This document shows positions 32,219 to 41,735 of a stretch of DNA of 64,000 bases, one piece after another. Source of the stretch: Prionace glauca (lineage: Eukaryota > Chordata > Chondrichthyes > Carcharhiniformes > Carcharhinidae); contig CM075760.1 of NCBI GenBank assembly GCA_037974335.1, positions 6,941,432 to 7,005,431 of the forward strand, read 5' to 3'. Positions within the stretch are counted from its first letter, which is position 1, and each line of letters starts with the position of its first letter. The translations under genes were made by a program, and so were the position numbers. Below the pieces are notes generated by a model. It saw only the letters and a list, made by a program, of their open reading frames with translations, had not been told where the DNA came from and searched no databases.

Positions 32219-32760
32219 AATGTTTGCGCGAGACTGTGCTTATTTGAGAGACTGTGTCTGTGTATAAGTTAGAGCGTGTGCATAGGTCTATGTTTGTGAG
32301 AGAGCTAGTGTGTGAGAGAGCAAGAATGTACAGGTGTGAGATAGTGTGTGCAAGAGAGATAGAAATATGTGCGTGTGTTTGAGAGAGAGAGAGAGAGATG
32401 TGTGTGCAAGAGGAATTGTGAGAGAGTGTGTGTGAACAAATGTGAGAATTTGAGCGTGTGTGACAGAGTCACACTTATATGTGTGTGTGTCTGCGTGTAA
32501 GAGAGAATTTGTGTGGAGGTGTGTGCGTGTGAGTGTTTTTGTGTATGAGATGTGAGAGACTGATTGAGAGAGCGGGAGTATGTCTGTATTTGTATTTGAG
32601 ACAGAGTATGTAGACCATGAGATAAGGAGAATGTGTGTGAGATATCGTATGAGAGACAAAGTGAGTGTGTGTATGTACGTGTGAGAGAATATGAGCGTCT
32701 GTATGTGTGTATTTATGTGTGTGAGAGTGTGTGATGTGTGCAAGTCTCTATCTGGCTGAT
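31920..32760. repeat. GTGTGAGAGA-type simple repeat
   Basis: Degenerate GTGTGTGAGAGAG text following directly on the SINE tail, with a pure TG run at about 32182-32216. Open frames on the minus strand here are artefacts. Confidence 0.85.
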
Positions 32761-32999
32761 TCAGTCTGGAAAAGCACCCTCACTCCACACATACTCACCC
32801 ACTCGCACAGTAAGTGGGAGTGACAAGCGAGCACAATACGGACTGCGGGGCACGGGTTGGAGAAACATTTAAATCTTTCACAAGTCAGTCACAATTAAAT
32901 AATTTCCTCTTTCCTCAATGAGAGAAACTTGTAAATCCTCACGCAATCTGACACAATCCAGGGCAAAGCCACCCACAAGATTACCCGGCCCCTCATTCA

Positions 33000-33335
33000 C
33001 CCTATTCACTCTCTCCATCACTAACAGGCAGTGTCAGCACTGTGTGTATTATATACAACATGCACTGCAGCAACTCACCAAGGCTCCATAGAATACACTG
33101 TCCAAACCCGCTGCCTTTACATCCTAACAGGACAAGGGCAGCAGCCACATCTGAAACACTATAACCTGTAAGCTCCCCTCCAAAACACACACCATCCTGA
33201 CCTGAAACAATATCTCAATTCATTCATAATCGCTGGGTCAAAATCCTGGAACTCCCTGCCTAACAGCAGGGCGGATGCCTGCAGCGTAAGGACTGCAGTT
33301 GTTCAAGGATGCTTCATATCAACACTTTATGAAGG
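33000..33335 (+). repeat. LINE 3' end (WNSLP-NS family)
   Basis: CTGCAGCAACTCACCAAGGC, then GTCAAAATCCTGGAACTCCC and GCAGTTGTTCAAGGATGC: the end of a shark LINE whose ORF2 ends SWNSLPNS and so on. Other copies: 43230-43500, 51820-52390, and the reverse-transcriptase part at 57530-58545. Confidence 0.75.
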
Positions 33336-33814
33336 AACAATTAGATTAAAAATTCTGGCCGAGCAAATGTCTCTAAAATGCCTTTAGAAGATTAAAAATA
33401 ATATGCAAGTGAATGTGACCCTTCAACTGTCAAACTAAACAGTTCAGGGGCTGCTGTAGTACGGAGCACAATATAGTAAATCTCACTTTGTATTTGTTCA
33501 TCGAACATTCCCAAGGCCGGTACATCACTGCTTAAAAATCACCCAATTCTCCCTCTAAAGTCTGATGTTTCTGCTTCTCTGATGGACACAATATGCTTCA
33601 GGGACTTAATTTCTGAGACACCGAGTCAAACAGTCACATTTCCCACAGATACAAGTGCATTGAAGAAATAAATCAAATTTCACTTCCTGCAGTACAGGAG
33701 AAGGAATCAAAAGATTTATAACCAGTCAGGGAGATTCCTTGTCCCAACACAGTGACCACACGCCCAGAAACAGAACAGACACAAACAGTTCAACAGTCGA
33801 GTTCCCAGCAAAAA

Positions 33815-34110
33815 GATCTGTTCAATCTGTCAATTTCAAACTGTTGGTTTCTCATTGATCAATAGTCAAGTTACAACAGAAAATCAATAACCTATTTTAA
33901 ATTAAGCGGGTATTCATTTCAGAACTCCTCTCGACTTTTAATTATCTCTCTCTGCCTGTATCACTTCGCGAAAATTGTGTAAAAATGTAATTTCGCTGAA
34001 AATGAGCAAAAATAACAGATTCAGGACAGTTCAATGTCCCTATCAGAGATACAGTGACACAGTAACAGTTCAATGTCCCTAACAGAGATACAGTGACACA
34101 CTAAGAAATA
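33815..34110. repeat. intronic direct duplication, copy 1
   Basis: Matches 35752-36010 in the same orientation, with moderate divergence. Shared landmarks: TTCAATCTGTCAA against TTCAGTCTGTCAA, TGATCAATAGTCAAGTTACA against TGATCAAAGGTCAAATTACA, AATAACAGATTCAGGACAGT against TATAACAGATTCAGGGCAGT, and AATGTCCCTAACAGAGATAC. Inside copy 1 the last 50 bp (CAGTTCAATGTCCCTA and the like) is itself doubled at 34026-34100. Confidence 0.75.
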
Positions 34111-34712
34111 AACAAACCGGGAAATATTTATATTGAAAATCGGTACCTGATTGGATCTAATTTCTTAATTAAATGTAATCAACAAAATTATCAAGGCAAA
34201 ACAACTTATCGAGCCGAGCACAGCTGAGTAAAGAAATGTTTTGTTTTTGAATTCATTTTGATACAATTAAATATTCTCTAAGACTGATGATATTTTGCAC
34301 ACTAGTTCAAGGTCTTTTGTTTTGAATTAATCAGCGTTAATATTACATTTTAAGTTATTGTTAATTGTCAGTTAGTTATCCTGTCAGCTGATTTGTTCTC
34401 TGTAATAAAATGAGTTTTCAATCATTCAAAACGTGCTTCTGTCCCCAACATTGTTAAATAATTAGGTTACAATTAAATCTCAATGTTAAACTATAATTTC
34501 AAATTACTGAATGGAAACATTCAAACATCTGTCATTCATTTACTTAAATCTAATCACATTGTAATATTTTACTTTTTCACTTTTACGACAAATATCTTAT
34601 TACAACGAACAAACGAGTTAAAAATGCAGATTTCTGACTTTGTCCAGACTGTAACGGCCTGGCCGTTTGAAATCAATAATACTGCTTCCTAGATTTAATA
34701 ATTTAGGCCACC
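34111..34712. other. J-C intron, AT-rich unique sequence
   Basis: No exon, repeat or regulatory element could be fixed here. It lies in the J-proximal, AT-rich half of the intron. Confidence 0.4.
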
Positions 34713-34713
34713 C

Positions 34714-35332
34714 ATATAAAAGTAGGGAGGTCTTGCTACAGCTGGATAGGACATTGGTGAGGCCGCAGCTGGAGTACTGTGTGCAGTTTTGGGCGCCGCA
34801 CCTGCGCAAGGATATTTTGGCCCTGGAGGGAGTGCAGAGGAGGTTTACTCGGCTGATACCGGAGTTGAGGGGATTGAGCTATGAGGAGAGGCTGAATAAA
34901 CTAGGCTTGTACTCGTTAGAGTTCAGAAGAATGAGGGGAGATCTCATTGAGACGTATGAGATGATGAATGGGATGGATAGGATAGAGGTGGAGAGACTCT
35001 TCCCGCTCAAAAAAGACAGTAGGACTAGGGGGCACAGCCTCAAGATAAAGGGGGGGCGGTTTAGAACAGAGTTGAGGAGGAACTTCTTCACTCAAAGGGT
35101 GGTGAATCTCTGGAATTCTCTGCCCGTTGAAGTGGTGGAGGCTGCCTCGCTAAATATTTTTAAGAAACCGGTTGATGGGTTTTTGACAAGAGAAGGGATT
35201 AAGGGTTATGGGGAGAGGGCGGGAAGGCGGAGCTGAGTCACGACAAATCAGCCATGATCTTATTGAATGGCGGGGCAGGCTCGAAGGGCCAGATGGCCTA
35301 CTCCTGCTCCTATTTCTTATGTTCTTATATAA
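34714..35332 (+). repeat. LINE family A 3' end in J-C intron
   Basis: The frame at 34667-35236 reads YKSREVLLQLDRTLVRPQLE through GYGERAGRRS without a stop. The end is CTATTTCTTATGTTCTTAT. Very close to the 3' end of the long copy at 5806-8130, so a recent insertion. It separates the two duplicated blocks at 33815 and 35752. Confidence 0.92.
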
Positions 35333-35751
35333 CAACTTCATTACTGAACACATTGTTTAATTAAAGAAGATCTGAATTAAACAGTGCAAACACAGAGACG
35401 ATAATTGATTCAAATCCTCTGTAACGCTAAAAACACGATGCAGAAAAGAAGTCTCAACTTTTTCTTCATTATAATATTTAATAAGAATTAAACATAAGCT
35501 TCAGTTAGTATGAATTCTTCCATTCTGTCATTTATTCTGTGTTTAACATTAATGGGAGACATGATGTTATTAAATGCTGAACTAATATTATTTTTATAGT
35601 ATTTATAATATCATATTATTTTTATATAAAGTAATCTTTTTGAATTTCAAGCATTTAATTGTCAGTCGGTAGCCAGTTTCTGTTGACACTTTACTACAAT
35701 TCAAACACAATCATTTGAACAATTTTACTTGAGTGTCAGCGAATTCCATCT

Positions 35752-36010
35752 GTCAGAAAACTGTGTTCAGTCTGTCAAATTTTTATAAACTGTTTGATTC
35801 TAATTGATCAAAGGTCAAATTACAACAGTGAAAAAATCAATAAAAATTTAAATTAACCTGATGTTCATTTTAAAACTCCCTTTGCCTTTTAACTATTTCT
35901 CCCTGACTGTCTCAAATCACAAAAACTGGGCAATTATTTTTCTGAAAATGAGGACTTCGAATATAACAGATTCAGGGCAGTGTAATGTCCCTAACAGAGG
36001 TACAGTGAAT
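35752..36010. repeat. intronic direct duplication, copy 2
   Basis: Second copy of the block at 33815-34110. The LINE at 34714-35332 lies between the copies. AT-rich. Confidence 0.75.
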
Positions 36011-36779
36011 TGTAATTCATGTTTTATTTTAACATGTAACCATTAGTTAACATGAATAAAATGCCCTAACATATATTTATTTTATTTTCCGAAACTTTTC
36101 TGCTTTATCCCTACAAGAATATTCAAAGGCAATTTTATTTTCATTTAGCCAGAACTGCTCAGTTTCACTGAGCGTAAACAATGTAAAAACCATTGAGGAA
36201 CACTAAACAATTTCACAAATTTTGAGATGCGAAAAGTAATTAATTATCTCGGTATCTAATTTAAAAAAATACTTAGAACGCATAATCTGGTTCCAATTGC
36301 ATAGAAAAAAATTAATAATCGGATACAAAAATTTCCAAAAAGGAAATTATTCTGCAAAACTCGTATTCCAGTAAATGCGAACTTAATCTGGGATATACCG
36401 ATTAATGCAAAGTATCTTGTTCAACTGAGCACGGCTGTGAAAACAGTAGGTTATCATTGAAATAGCTTCTGGAATTGTCACAAAATATTTCCAGTCTGGA
36501 AAATGTTCTGGTCATGTTAATTGTGTGAAATACACAACAGAACTGTTAAAGGGGATTATTGCTAAATTATTAATATAAAATAATCTGTGGTGAATATGGA
36601 GTTAAATTACCGATTAATAATTCTTTGATTTACATTAATTTTACTATTAAACTTGTTCATGGGAAGTTTGTGATTGCAGCAAAGACTAAGTGTCCGAATG
36701 AGCGTTGTAAGTCATGACTCACTTGAATTTGTAAGCGTTATTTAAAATTTATAAAAATGCTGTGATATCTTTTAGGTGT

Positions 36780-37985
36780 TCTTTCCCCCCAACCTGCTTG
36801 TCTTCTCCCTACAAGAATTTTCAAACTCAAAGATTGTTTCTGTTCAACCAGAAAACATCTAAACTCTCAACGGCACCGTTATACACTATTTAAACAACAC
36901 AGAAATAATGCCACAAAGCCAAACCATAGCACAAATTTTAAACATTCACAGTGACTGCACCACAGAATCTCCTCAGCAGAAACACAACAAAACACATCAA
37001 TGAGGGAATGAATCCGCTTCACAGAAAAACAGATCAATTATCCATTCAACAGAATCAAATGTAACATTGCAAAATAAAGCTCAATATCGAATCTAGCAAA
37101 CCAGCTCTTAACCAATTATTAAACTAAACAGAAATCTAGAATAATAGCAATAGCATTGCGAGGAGGTGGAATTTGTCCAACAAATTAGCGTTGAAACTTT
37201 ATCACATCTTATTCATATTGGGTCATATTTCAAACATATTTAAACATTTGGATGGTAAAAGTTCCAGCCATCAAATGCCACCGAGATTAAACATTGCAGA
37301 TACCCCAAAATCTGAATGCAGTGACAAACTATGTTCTGAACGAGCGACTTAAGCCGTTATTACTAAAGATTTTAAACATACAAATACAATAAAGCCTGCT
37401 TTATTTCTCCCTGCAGTCAAGCATCAAGCAGTTGCGACCCGCAGAATGTTCATATTCAATCACAAAACGTGTAACAGCTCAGTGTCACTGAGCTCAAACA
37501 ATGCAGAAATATCAAATTAATTCACAAATTTTACGTATTTAAAGTCACCCAGATACATAATCTCCTCACCAGAAAAAAACGCATCACTGAGAGACTGAAC
37601 CCCGCTTCATGCGGAAGCAGCTCAATTCTACAAACACTCTCAACAGAATCAAATATAACATTTACAGAAATGTTTAATGTAAATTCCAGCCAATTCGCCC
37701 ATCACCAAACTAATTCATGTTTAGAATAAGCAGAAATTATTGCACAGCAGCACCAGCATTGTGACTGAGTGGAACATTTTCACTGGATAAATATAGAAAT
37801 TTTAGATTGTTTTAAATTTTTGGTACAAATTTCAAGCACTTGTGCAGTAGATGGTACAAACCGCAGCCACTAGATGTCACCGAGATTAAACGCTGCAGAA
37901 ACGCTGAATTGTATAACAGACATTCGGATTTTAAAGTAACCCAACCACACAATAACCTCAACAGATAATCGCAAAATCCCGACAA
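36780..37985. repeat. two tandem units of about 600 bp, 3' of JH
   Basis: The segments 36841-37290 and 37441-37890 align at an offset of about 600. Shared landmarks: CACAAATTTTA, GAATCTCCTCAGCAGAAAC against ATAATCTCCTCACCAGAAAA, CAACAGAATCAAATGTAACA against CAACAGAATCAAATATAACA, and CACCGAGATTAAACATTGCA against CACCGAGATTAAACGCTGCA. A weaker third unit may exist at 36110-36300 (TCAGTTTCACTGAGCGTAAA against TCAGTGTCACTGAGCTCAAA). The array ends about 220 bp from JH. Confidence 0.7.
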
Positions 37986-38202
37986 TTTGGGATTGAATCC
38001 CTCAGCAGCACCTATTGTCCAGAAAGAGCGGAATGGAATTCTAAAACCCCTTTGCAGCAGAATCACAGGAAACATTGTAACAATTCTCAACCGAGAATCC
38101 ACCAAACTCACATTTATGTTACCATATGGATTATTAGTACAGATAAAAATATAAAACAAAGACACATGTAAACCAGTTACTCAATAAGTGGATGGTTCTT
38201 AC

Positions 38203-38250
38203 CTGTCGTCACCGTCACCATGGTCCCTTGTCCCCAGTAATCAAAGTAGT
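38203..38250 (-). CDS. IGHJ: IgH J segment
   Basis: 48 bp between a recombination signal and a GTAAGAA splice donor. In frame it reads YFDYWGQGTMVTVTT, with the W-G-Q-G joining motif, and carries one extra base that starts the first Cmu1 codon. There is only one J in the cluster, as usual for shark IgH. Confidence 0.96.
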
Positions 38251-38289
38251 CACAGTGTCACATTCCGTAGGCTGCGTCATACAATAACC
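38251..38289 (-). promoter_or_regulatory. JH recombination signal, 23-bp spacer
   Basis: On the minus strand: nonamer GGTTATTGT (38289-38281), 23-bp spacer, heptamer CACTGTG (38257-38251) directly next to JH. The heptamer is perfect; the nonamer differs from GGTTTTTGT by one base. Confidence 0.95.
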
Positions 38290-38614
38290 GTCCCTGCACA
38301 AAATAGACACAAAATCACCATTATTTTAAATATCCACAAACCCAAGGAAAAGCAAAATCAATTAATGTTCATTAAATTATAATTGTATTTCTGGATATCA
38401 TTTGACATTCATAAATGACCCTAAAGTTTTATATTTCACAGAGTTACAGGTGAACATGTTGTTGAAAACACATATCGATAATTGAGTAATTATCAAGATT
38501 TTCCATGTTTAGTCTTGTCATGTGGTCAGTGCTGGACATAAATAATACTGTACTGTGATTACAGTTGGGATTTAAAAGTGACACTGATTCAGTTTCAGTC
38601 AATCAGTGCTGAGG

Positions 38615-38642
38615 GGTTTTTGTATTGACAGTAACTGCTGTG
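38615..38642 (-). promoter_or_regulatory. D2 3' recombination signal, 12-bp spacer
   Basis: On the minus strand: heptamer CACAGCA (38642-38636), 12-bp spacer, nonamer ACAAAAACC (38623-38615, perfect). The heptamer departs from CACAGTG in its last two bases, the positions that matter less for cutting. Confidence 0.88.
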
Positions 38643-38654
38643 CCATCCAGTAAT
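38643..38654 (-). CDS. IGHD: IgH D2 segment
   Basis: 12 bp, ATTACTGGATGG on the coding strand, between two 12-bp-spacer signals. Frames read ITG(W), LLD or YWM. Position and 12/12 flanking match D2 of known shark IgH clusters. Confidence 0.9.
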
Positions 38655-38682
38655 CACAGTGAGACACAACATGACAAATACT
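38655..38682 (-). promoter_or_regulatory. D2 5' recombination signal, 12-bp spacer
   Basis: On the minus strand: nonamer AGTATTTGT (38682-38674), 12-bp spacer, perfect heptamer CACTGTG (38661-38655). Confidence 0.92.
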
Positions 38683-38991
38683 GAGGCGGACTGTTAACTG
38701 TAAAATACAGACAGGTAATTTCACTGCTATTTCAAAAGCCTGTTTCCAGCTCGTTAAGGGTGAGTCAGTGAGATATTTCAATTTTTACTGGTCATGATAT
38801 TGATATAGGGGGTTAGAAACTTTTACATTCTCTGTGCACATTCAGCGTGTAAATCAATAACAATAAAATTGAAGCATTTTACATCTTAAAAAGAAACAAT
38901 GTTGTTTCTAAGTATTATTTTGTTGAACCCTCATTTACTTTGGCATTCGGCAATGGCATTGGTCACAAATTTAAGCAATGTCCTTTTCTAA

Positions 38992-39029
38992 GGTTTTTGT
39001 ATGAGGATGGCGCTTTTCTCAGCACGGTG
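38992..39029 (-). promoter_or_regulatory. D1 3' recombination signal, 22-bp spacer
   Basis: On the minus strand: heptamer CACCGTG (39029-39023), 22-bp spacer, perfect nonamer ACAAAAACC (39000-38992). One heptamer mismatch. Confidence 0.92.
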
Positions 39030-39044
39030 ACTCCCATAGTATAT
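39030..39044 (-). CDS. IGHD: IgH D1 segment
   Basis: 15 bp, ATATACTATGGGAGT on the coding strand, with one frame reading IYYGS. Flanked by a 12-bp-spacer signal on the VH side and a 22-bp-spacer signal on the D2 side, the order known for shark D1. Confidence 0.92.
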
Positions 39045-39072
39045 CACAGTGACACACACCCATACAAAAACT
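39045..39072 (-). promoter_or_regulatory. D1 5' recombination signal, 12-bp spacer
   Basis: On the minus strand: nonamer AGTTTTTGT (39072-39064), 12-bp spacer, perfect heptamer CACTGTG (39051-39045). Confidence 0.95.
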
Positions 39073-39420
39073 GCACTCCCTCTGTTCAGTCCTGCTGTTC
39101 AATATTCACTTTAAATGGACCATTAGCTTTGCTATAATGTAAAATGTAGGCAACTGTTTATAGAACACAATCTATCAGAAATATTAAAAAGAGTAATATA
39201 TGGTGTGTCCTACTTGCTGAAACTACAATGAATATAAAGTCAGTGAAAAGCTCACCAGTTATATTGGTGAGTTTGGGAAGTTTTACTGTTAAATGCTTTC
39301 TGTATTACTTTTATTTAAAACACGATTATAGTTTGGTTCTGACCACCCTCCATCATATTGCATTTAAAACAGATACTGACCTTCAGGTTATGATGGAAGT
39401 TGCGGAATCCCCTCTCGGGC

Positions 39421-39459
39421 TGTTCTTGTCCGGGTGGAGCCCTGGATCCTCTCGCTGTG
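39421..39459 (-). promoter_or_regulatory. VH recombination signal, 23-bp spacer
   Basis: On the minus strand: heptamer CACAGCG (39459-39453), 23-bp spacer, nonamer ACAAGAACA (39429-39421). The open frame that runs through it to 39388 is chance read-through. Confidence 0.93.
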
Positions 39460-39767
39460 GTCGCTGGCACAGTAATAGATGGCCGTGTCTTCAATCTTTA
39501 GGCTCCTCATGTCCAAAGAGAAGATGTTGTTTGAAGTGTCTGCGGACACAGTAAATCGACCCTGAATTGACGGCGCGTAGTCGCTGTCGCCGTCATCAGC
39601 ATCGTAGCTAACCAGCCACTCCAGGCCCTGTCCGGGAACCTGCCGGATCCAATCCATGCCGAAGCTGCTAAGATCGAAGCCGCTGGTTTTACAGGTCAGT
39701 CTCAGGGAGCCTCCGGGACGCCCGGTCTCTGCTTCTGGCTGGGTCAACACAACATCCGACTGGACAC
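39460..39767 (-). CDS. IGHV: IgH V segment exon
   Basis: 308 bp, acceptor TATTTTTACAG, ending GCCAGCGAC at the recombination signal. After the last leader residues (GVQS) the mature domain reads [20 protein letters not shown] and so on. It has the two domain cysteines (Cys22 in LRLTCKTSG, Cys96 in AIYYCASD), Trp36 (MDWIRQVPG), [14 protein letters not shown] and [11 protein letters not shown]1 is [11 protein letters not shown]2 is strongly acidic ([10 protein letters not shown]). The domain is intact, with no stop, frameshift or missing key residue. The single VH is in germline form. Confidence 0.97.
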
Positions 39768-39900
39768 CTGTAAAAATAGATCAAAAACACCGGAGATTAA
39801 TCTTAGTGAAATGATTGCTGAGTCTGGAACATTCCAGAGAGAGACTAACACTGAGACAGTAACAGTGAGAAACTTGAACAATAATAAAAAAAATACTCAC

Positions 39901-39946
39901 CAGATAAGAAAGTCAGCAACAAACTGAGAGAAATGGCCGACCTCAT
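39901..39946 (-). CDS. IGHV: IgH V leader exon
   Basis: 46 bp, ATG at 39946-39944, donor TCTG/GTGAGT. Encodes MRSAISLSLLLTFLS and one base of a split Gly; with the V exon it forms the signal peptide MRSAISLSLLLTFLSGVQS. The intron to V is 133 bp. The ATG sits in an AAAG-ATG-A context about 90 bp downstream of the TATA-like box. Confidence 0.95.
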
Positions 39947-40035
39947 CTTTCTGGTGATTTGGGGGAAATGGTTGTGTCAGGAACTCAGTGAACAAACCAG
40001 CTCCCGGACTGTTGGATTCCGGTCCCAGTGAGCGG

Positions 40036-40107
40036 TATTTAAATACCCGGCAGAAGGGGGCGGCTTTTCAGGCGCCGCCTGTTGATTCCCTGCTGGAGGC
40101 GGCGCCT
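40036..40107 (-). promoter_or_regulatory. VH promoter: TATA-like box and GC-rich palindrome
   Basis: A TATTTAAATA box (40036-40045, self-complementary) is about 90 bp upstream of the leader ATG. Upstream again are two perfect 11-bp inverted repeats, AGGCGCCGCCT (40070-40080) and AGGCGGCGCCT (40097-40107), with a 16-bp loop. The octamer ATGCAAAT, universal in mammalian VH promoters, was not found on either strand in 39950-40200; many shark IgH promoters also lack it. Confidence 0.7.
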
Positions 40108-40480
40108 GGATCCACGTCCCACCTTCCACACCCCCAACAGAATGGACTCGGAGATTTACAATAGATTAATATTAAAATGGACATTTTATCTGTATCGGGA
40201 TATTTGTTTGGCTGAAATGTTCATTGTATTGTCCCCATTATTTCCGGTGACGATATTACAGTTCATCATCTCTTTACTTTTAAAATAAGTAATTCCATTG
40301 TAAATATGGTGATTTTATTACCACACCCCCAACAAGAAAATAAATCTAAAAATGATGAACTAACATTTTGTAACATTAGACAATTTTTCAACAATTCCGT
40401 GTCTCTGCCACATTACAATAATAAAGCACACTTTATCAGAAGTAATACCATCGGTCTCTGTAACTAAATGTGTAGAATAT
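40108..40480. other. VH upstream flank, AT-rich
   Basis: No feature recognised. Shares partial similarity with 48660-48740, as the beginning of the duplicated flank. Confidence 0.4.
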
Positions 40481-41735
40481 ACAAAATGATTCTATTTACA
40501 GTTGGACGGCTATCACTGAACAATTTGGGTTTGGAGATGAGAAGAAACTCTCACACAATACAATGTTCCTCCTTATATTTTCAAATTGTCCCAATCTCGA
40601 AGACCGGCCTTTGAAAATAATGAGAATCCCAACCTCCTGATACCTAAATAGTGAGTTGACAGAGAAACATAAAATTAAATGGATTTTTGACACAGAAGTT
40701 AACGAATCGGAACGGACACTGAGATCATTAAAGTTCTCCTTCAGTATCCAAATCTTTGCAGCTTACTCTATTGGCTCTCTCTCTCTCTCTCATTTCATGA
40801 ACTGATTAATAAACAGACTTTACTTATTGGAATGAAGTTTACTCGGAAACTATACAAATGAAAAAAATCATCCGGTCACTTTATTGTTTGACATAATATT
40901 TACTCAGATAATGAACAGGACACGGAATGAAAATATTTGATTAGAATGATTACGATTTAAATTGTGGGGATGAAACATTTACTGTTTAAATGTCTGAATC
41001 CCATGTTGTCCATTCAGCTTCACGCTAATCTGTCCCACACAGTATTTGGCAGCAATCCAGGCTGCTGTCAAATGCTCAGAGTTATTGACAGGAAACATCT
41101 GGGGGTGTTTGTGCAGTAGATCAAAGATCAGTTTCATCAGCACTGACCGCTTGGCTACAAGCCAACTTAAAACCCTGCATGTTGTCAGTAAGGTCAATTT
41201 ATAAACAAATCTACCCAGCAACAGTACTGGAGGCACTTGAATTTTTGGAAGTTATAAATCTGGATGATGTTTTCCCATCTCGAAAGAAAGGATTATTTTC
41301 TACCTTCTCTGGCACCCTATTAACAACAATGATGATTTTTCCAACACATCAGGATATTGTGATGGACGGACAGAAATAATCACAGGCAGACTGAAAAATG
41401 GCTCAGAGAGATGATACATGCTGTTATATTTGAGCATGCACATTTATATTTTATTTCCTTTTATCTTTCCATGGGATGTTTGTTTGGAAAGACCAACACT
41501 CTTTGCCTGTCCCAAATTCCCTTAAATTGACTGGTTTTCGAGGACACTTCTGTATATATTAAAGAGTCAGCTATTTTGCTTTCAGTCTGCAATTATATCC
41601 TTGTGAGACAATGTAGCGATGGCAGATTTCCTCCATTGGGGAATCAGAGCGGTTCCAATGATCGCAATTAGTATCCATTCCAGATTTATCAATAGAATTC
41701 AAAATCTACCTGCGGGAACGGTCCGACTTAAATCC
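40481..41735. repeat. VH upstream segmental duplication, copy A
   Basis: Matches 48715-50985 in the same orientation. Landmarks: GCTATCACTG (40510) against GCTGTCACTG (48751); AATCTGTCCCACACAGTATT (about 41027) against AATCTGTCCCACGCAGTATT (about 50272); AAGCCAACTTAAAACCCT against AAGCCAACTTCAAACTCT; CATTGGGGAATCAGAG (41633 and 50889). Copy A lacks the SINEs found in copy B. No gene inside. Confidence 0.88.

Larger units (their letters stand above)
19322..39946 (-). other. IGHM: complete germline IgM heavy-chain cluster (VH-D1-D2-JH-Cmu1-4-TM1-TM2)
   Basis: A full shark-type IgH cluster read right to left. Order and gaps: leader, a 133-bp intron, VH, about 415 bp to D1, about 375 bp to D2, about 390 bp to JH, a 10.9-kb J-C intron, then Cmu1, Cmu2, Cmu3 and Cmu4 with introns of about 0.4, 0.9 and 1.2 kb, a 3.4-kb intron, TM1, a 132-bp intron and TM2. 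V, D and J are unjoined, so this is germline configuration. Every exon is open, every donor is GT and every acceptor AG, and phases match. The short, roughly 400-bp V-D-D-J spacing and one V with two D per constant region are the known cluster organisation of sharks and rays. Expression would be in B cells; nothing here shows it is a pseudogene. Confidence 0.96.

Noticed and set aside
29055-32760. CRISPR-like or coding tandem repeat
   Set aside because: Units are short, degenerate and without unique spacers; the genome is vertebrate.
39388-39459. VH frame continuing past YYCASD to PQLPS
   Set aside because: This stretch is the recombination signal and its 3' flank, so the read-through is chance; V coding ends at 39460.
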